Positions 62,978 through 64,000 of a DNA stretch of 64,000 bases are shown here, one piece after another. The notes below the pieces were generated by a model that was not told where the DNA came from, ran no database searches, and saw nothing but the letters and a program-made list of their open reading frames with translations. The DNA is from Pectobacterium polaris (GTDB taxonomy: Bacteria; Pseudomonadota; Gammaproteobacteria; Enterobacterales; Enterobacteriaceae), in NCBI RefSeq assembly GCF_002307355.1, contig NZ_CP017481.1, positions 1,922,001 through 1,986,000 of the forward strand, in the 5' to 3' direction. How positions within the stretch are numbered: position 1 is the stretch's first letter; every line of letters begins with the position of its first letter. Position numbers and translations under genes: made by a program.

Positions 62978-63732
62978 TGGCTTTCGGCATGATGCGTCCG
63001 CTATTGCTGGTCAGTGCGTTAGGTCTGCCCCTGTTGGGGCAGGCTGCGACGACGGGAGACATTCGCGTACAGCTTAGCGCGCAGCGCTATACCGTGTTAT
63101 CCAGCGAAATTGCCGGAAAAGTGACGGATATTGCGGTGAAAGAGGGCGAACACTTCAAACAGGGCGATACGCTGGTGACGTTTGACTGCACCGTGCTGCG
63201 CGAAAAGCTGAACTACTCAAACGCCGCAGAGAATGCCGCACGTAAGAAACTGGCGATTGCCGATCGACTGGATAAGCTCAATTCGATCAGCCTGTCGGAT
63301 GTCGATCAGGCGCGATCGTCGGTGTCGATGGCGCAGGCCGAAAGCGGCGTCAATCGCGCCATGCTGCAACGCTGTATGATTAAAGCGCCGTTCTCCGGTC
63401 GCGTAACGGAAACCAAAGTGAAACGTTGGGAATCCGTGCCGGAAGGCAAAGAGCTGTTAGCGATTTATGATGACAGCGCGTTCGAGCTGGAAATGATCGT
63501 GCCGTCGCGCTGGCTGGTGTGGCTAAAACAGGGCAGCGCCTTTCAGGTCGTGCTGGATGAAACCGGTCTGAGCTATCCGGCGGAAATCAGCCGCCTTTCT
63601 TCGGCGATCGATCCGGTTAGTCAGTCGGTAAAAGTCTTTGGCCGCATTACCCAGTCTACCGCTGGATTGCTGCCGGGCATGAGCGGCGTGGCACAAATCG
63701 TACCGCCTGATGCGGGTAGCGTATCGCCATGA
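62977..63732 (+). CDS. Periplasmic adaptor, HlyD/AcrA type, short form
   Basis: This 251-residue adaptor has a signal peptide (cleavage near GQA-ATT), a biotinyl/lipoyl-like half (LSSEIAGKVTDIAVKEGEHFKQGD), a short helical hairpin (about 75-125) and the second lipoyl half (IKAPFSGRVTETKVKRWESV), then a beta-barrel. The hairpin is much shorter than in classical HlyD. It overlaps the TolC-like gene by one base and the next gene by 4 bp, so the three are made together. It should link an inner-membrane transporter to the channel. Confidence 0.87.
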   Translation: MAFGMMRPLLLVSALGLPLLGQAATTGDIRVQLSAQRYTVLSSEIAGKVTDIAVKEGEHFKQGDTLVTFDCTVLREKLNYSNAAENAARKKLAIADRLDKLNSISLSDVDQARSSVSMAQAESGVNRAMLQRCMIKAPFSGRVTETKVKRWESVPEGKELLAIYDDSAFELEMIVPSRWLVWLKQGSAFQVVLDETGLSYPAEISRLSSAIDPVSQSVKVFGRITQSTAGLLPGMSGVAQIVPPDAGSVSP

Positions 63733-64000
63733 TCGAACGGAACACGACGGCAGCACAAACGGAGCAGGATACCCGGCTGGCTTTGCTGGCCGAACTGTTG
63801 CAGCTGCAAAGCCGTGCCAGAGCGCGTGAAACGCTGGAGGAGCTGGCGTTTTTTATCGTCAACGAGACGCACAATTTAGTGAAGTATCGGCAGGCGCTGC
63901 TGTGGGACTGCGATAAACAGCGCTTGCAGGCGGCTTCCGGGCTGGCCTCGCTCGATCACAACGCGCCGTTTTGTACCGAATTTAGCCGCCTGTGCCGCCA
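63729..64000 (+). CDS. Start of a probable GAF/HlyD-type protein (3' partial)
   Basis: The ATG at 63729 overlaps the adaptor stop (ATGA) and the frame stays open to the window end, giving 90 residues. The visible part is an N-terminal helix (LALLAELLQLQSRARARETLEE) followed by the beginning of what looks like a GAF domain (FIVNETHNLVKYRQALLWD). In similar loci the gene after a short adaptor encodes a GAF-containing HlyD protein, and a M50-type membrane protein may follow. This is inference; only the start is visible. Confidence 0.65.
   Translation, partial: MIERNTTAAQTEQDTRLALLAELLQLQSRARARETLEELAFFIVNETHNLVKYRQALLWDCDKQRLQAASGLASLDHNAPFCTEFSRLCR

Overview
The window reads as chromosomal DNA of a soft-rot enterobacterium, most probably Pectobacterium. 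Many proteins are close to their E. coli counterparts (xerD, dsbC, recJ, prfB, lysS, fldB, ygfZ-sdhE, ghxP-yjcE, lpxP), ERIC repeats are present, and these genes are interleaved with plant-associated sugar and purine catabolism genes. Species assignment is inference from gene content; no 16S gene is present. There is no rRNA, phage, IS element or CRISPR array.

Layout. 1-2.2 kb: end of a sugar ABC importer operon (ATPase and binding protein). 2.4-7.3 kb: a raffinose/alpha-galactoside module on the minus strand (LacI-type repressor, GH36 alpha-galactosidase, LacY-type permease) with two perfect twin operators. 7.4-23.5 kb: mostly core genes: HD hydrolase, hemolysin III, ygfZ/sdhE/cptA, rlmF, fldB with a small STN-domain lipoprotein, thioesterase, yhjE, the xerD-dsbC-recJ-prfB-lysS run (prfB with its programmed +1 frameshift), an AraC regulator and a LysE exporter. 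23.6-26.1 kb: a tRNA-Gly(CCC) gene followed by a small AT-rich islet bounded by a 97-bp imperfect direct repeat that includes the tRNA 3' end. Its only gene encodes a PD-(D/E)XK-like protein of unknown role, a good candidate for a defence gene. 26.3-29.2 kb: a RES-domain protein, a DUF1176 protein and lpxP. 29.3-33.3 kb: allantoin utilisation (permease, divergent GntR regulator, racemase, allantoinase). 33.4-33.7 kb: two overlooked tiny ORFs (23 and 28 codons) behind a strong promoter and a consensus CRP site. 34.1-37.6 kb: ghxP and yjcE.

37.9-64 kb is one functional block. A two-component system is followed by a complete flp-tadV-rcpC-rcpA-rcpB-tadZ-tadA-tadB-tadC-tadD-tadE-tadF-tadG locus for Flp/Tad adhesive pili. 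Next come a 2,673-residue secreted-type protein with an N-terminal LEPR-FDAA motif and three beta-propeller modules, then a TolC-type lipoprotein, a short HlyD-type adaptor and the start of a further protein that runs off the window. The arrangement suggests one surface-attachment programme: the sensor pair controls pilus and giant adhesin, and the last genes export the adhesin. No ABC ATPase is visible before the window ends.

The observations most worth following are the tiny two-peptide operon, the tRNA-Gly islet with its nuclease-like gene, and the giant propeller protein with its incomplete-looking exporter.
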